This document shows, piece by piece, positions 63,407-64,000 of a stretch of DNA of 64,000 nucleotides. The stretch is from a bacterium (GTDB lineage Bacteria > Krumholzibacteriota > Krumholzibacteriia > LZORAL124-64-63). The first letter of the stretch is position 1. Every line of letters begins with the position of its first letter. A program made the translations under genes and the position numbers. The stretch covers positions 2,542,001 through 2,606,000 of the forward strand of contig JADJQR010000001.1 in NCBI GenBank assembly GCA_016712675.1, given 5' to 3'. Below the pieces are notes generated by a model that was given only the letters and a program-made list of their open reading frames with translations, searched no databases and was not told the origin of the DNA.

Positions 63407-64000
63407 GAGACCTCTCTCCGCTGCGGAACCACGGCCGGCGGCGTCTCGCGCGCGAGGCCGTGGATGACCACGGCCGCCAGCAGGAACTGGAGGTGCCCCG
63501 AGAGCATCGTGAACAGGAACTCGCCGATGAACTGGCCGAAAACGACCATCGACAGGCCGCCGTAGAGCATCAGCGCCAGTTGCCGACGCGCGAGCGCCGC
63601 CCGGTGAAGAAGACCGAAGAAGAGCCCGTAGAAGACGGCGCCGAGGACGACACCCGTCGCTCCGAAGTCGAGAGCGAATGGCTGGATGACGGTGTACACG
63701 TTCGTCAGCAACGGCACCGCCACGTACGGTTGGACGACCGGTACCGGCGAGACGCCACCGATGACCGCATCCCACATGACGTAGGCAAAGCGGAAGACAT
63801 GGGCCCCGAACGGCGAATCGACCGGAGACGCCATGTAGCCCAGGGCCACCAGCGGCGAGTAGACATAGACGCCGAGGAATCGCGCCAGCGCCACCTGCTC
63901 GCCCACCAGCGCGCGGGCCAGGTGCAGCGCGAACAACAACGCGAACACGGCAGGCACCAGCAGCAGCAGCCGCCGCAGAGGCAGGCGCGCGCGCACATCC
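63403..64000 (-). CDS. O-antigen/exopolysaccharide polymerase-like membrane protein (5' end cut off)
   Basis: The visible 199 codons are the C-terminal part of a polytopic membrane protein, with at least five hydrophobic segments. The large periplasmic stretch (SPVDSPFGAHVFRFAYVM and VQPYVAVPLLTNVYTVIQPFALDFGATG) resembles oligosaccharide-repeat polymerases (Wzy/O-antigen ligase group), whose conservation is weak. The frame is open to the window edge, so the start is missing. Its downstream overlap with glycosyltransferases supports a polysaccharide role. Confidence 0.72.
   Translation of the reverse strand, partial: DVRARLPLRRLLLLVPAVFALLFALHLARALVGEQVALARFLGVYVYSPLVALGYMASPVDSPFGAHVFRFAYVMWDAVIGGVSPVPVVQPYVAVPLLTNVYTVIQPFALDFGATGVVLGAVFYGLFFGLLHRAALARRQLALMLYGGLSMVVFGQFIGEFLFTMLSGHLQFLLAAVVIHGLARETPPAVVPQRREVS

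Overview
The window is G+C-rich, densely packed chromosomal DNA from a Gram-negative bacterium. The gene content is mostly core: cell-shape genes, aspartokinase, the glycine cleavage system, uvrA, pnp and rpsO. Mixed in are families typical of the FCB superphylum: a TonB-dependent receptor with an N-terminal carboxypeptidase-like domain, a secreted protein with a type-9-secretion-style C-terminal sorting domain, a PorV/PorQ-type barrel, a GWxTD-domain protein, and many orphan outer-membrane barrels and lipoproteins. My inference is an uncultivated FCB-affiliated lineage (for example Eisenbacteria or Krumholzibacteria-like). No 16S rRNA is present to prove this. I see no CRISPR array, rRNA, phage or plasmid module. 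The only mobile-element signal is one orphan transposase-like gene.

Region 1 (1-3250): an orphan beta-barrel protein, a zinc-finger DDE transposase-like gene, a lysine/alanine-repeat histone-H1-like protein with its own promoter and terminator, and tRNA-Leu(GAG). Region 2 (3262-14044, minus strand): a long colinear series radC-mreB-mreC-mreD-mrdA-rodA-lgt-aroE-comF-pgk-secG running into tRNA-Leu. It joins the rod-shape elongasome to lipoprotein, shikimate, glycolytic and Sec functions. Region 3 (14131-19004): a GTG-initiated aspartokinase with a divergent C-terminal domain, convergent with a rhomboid-TPR fusion, then a MacB/LolD-type ATPase and a TolC-type outer-membrane factor with no permease nearby. 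Region 4 (19246-31007): the TonB energising operon exbB-exbD-exbD-tonB, a GWxTD protein, and an operon of TonB-dependent receptor, sorting-domain protein and PorV-like barrel. Two good sigma-70-like promoters and two terminators frame these units.

Region 5 (30997-38322): a dipeptide/oligopeptide-type ABC transporter (two permeases and one fused double ATPase, no binding protein), then a divergent lipoprotein/outer-membrane barrel pair of unknown role. Region 6 (38319-49918, minus strand): lplA-gcvPB-gcvPA-gcvH-gcvT (reverse order of transcription), uvrA, an exported cyclophilin, and a KtrA/KtrB-like potassium uptake pair with an extended channel subunit. Region 7 (50066-54742): a membrane TPR/zinc-ribbon protein coupled to a DUF4388 protein, then a class I aminotransferase. 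Region 8 (54787-58842): M16 peptidase, pnp and rpsO. Region 9 (59207-64000): a surface-polysaccharide cluster whose genes overlap by ATGA and whose last member runs off the window.

Functional themes: envelope assembly and nutrient import dominate. ExbB/ExbD/TonB would energise the adjacent receptor, and the sorting-domain protein and PorV-like barrel fit a secretion/surface-display branch. lplA beside gcv fits lipoylation of GcvH. I did not find one clear, self-contained new defence or mobile system. The best candidates for undescribed biology are the lipoprotein/barrel pair (34949-38322), the TPR-zinc-ribbon/DUF4388 pair (50066-53248) and the receptor/sorting-domain/PorV operon (23807-31007).
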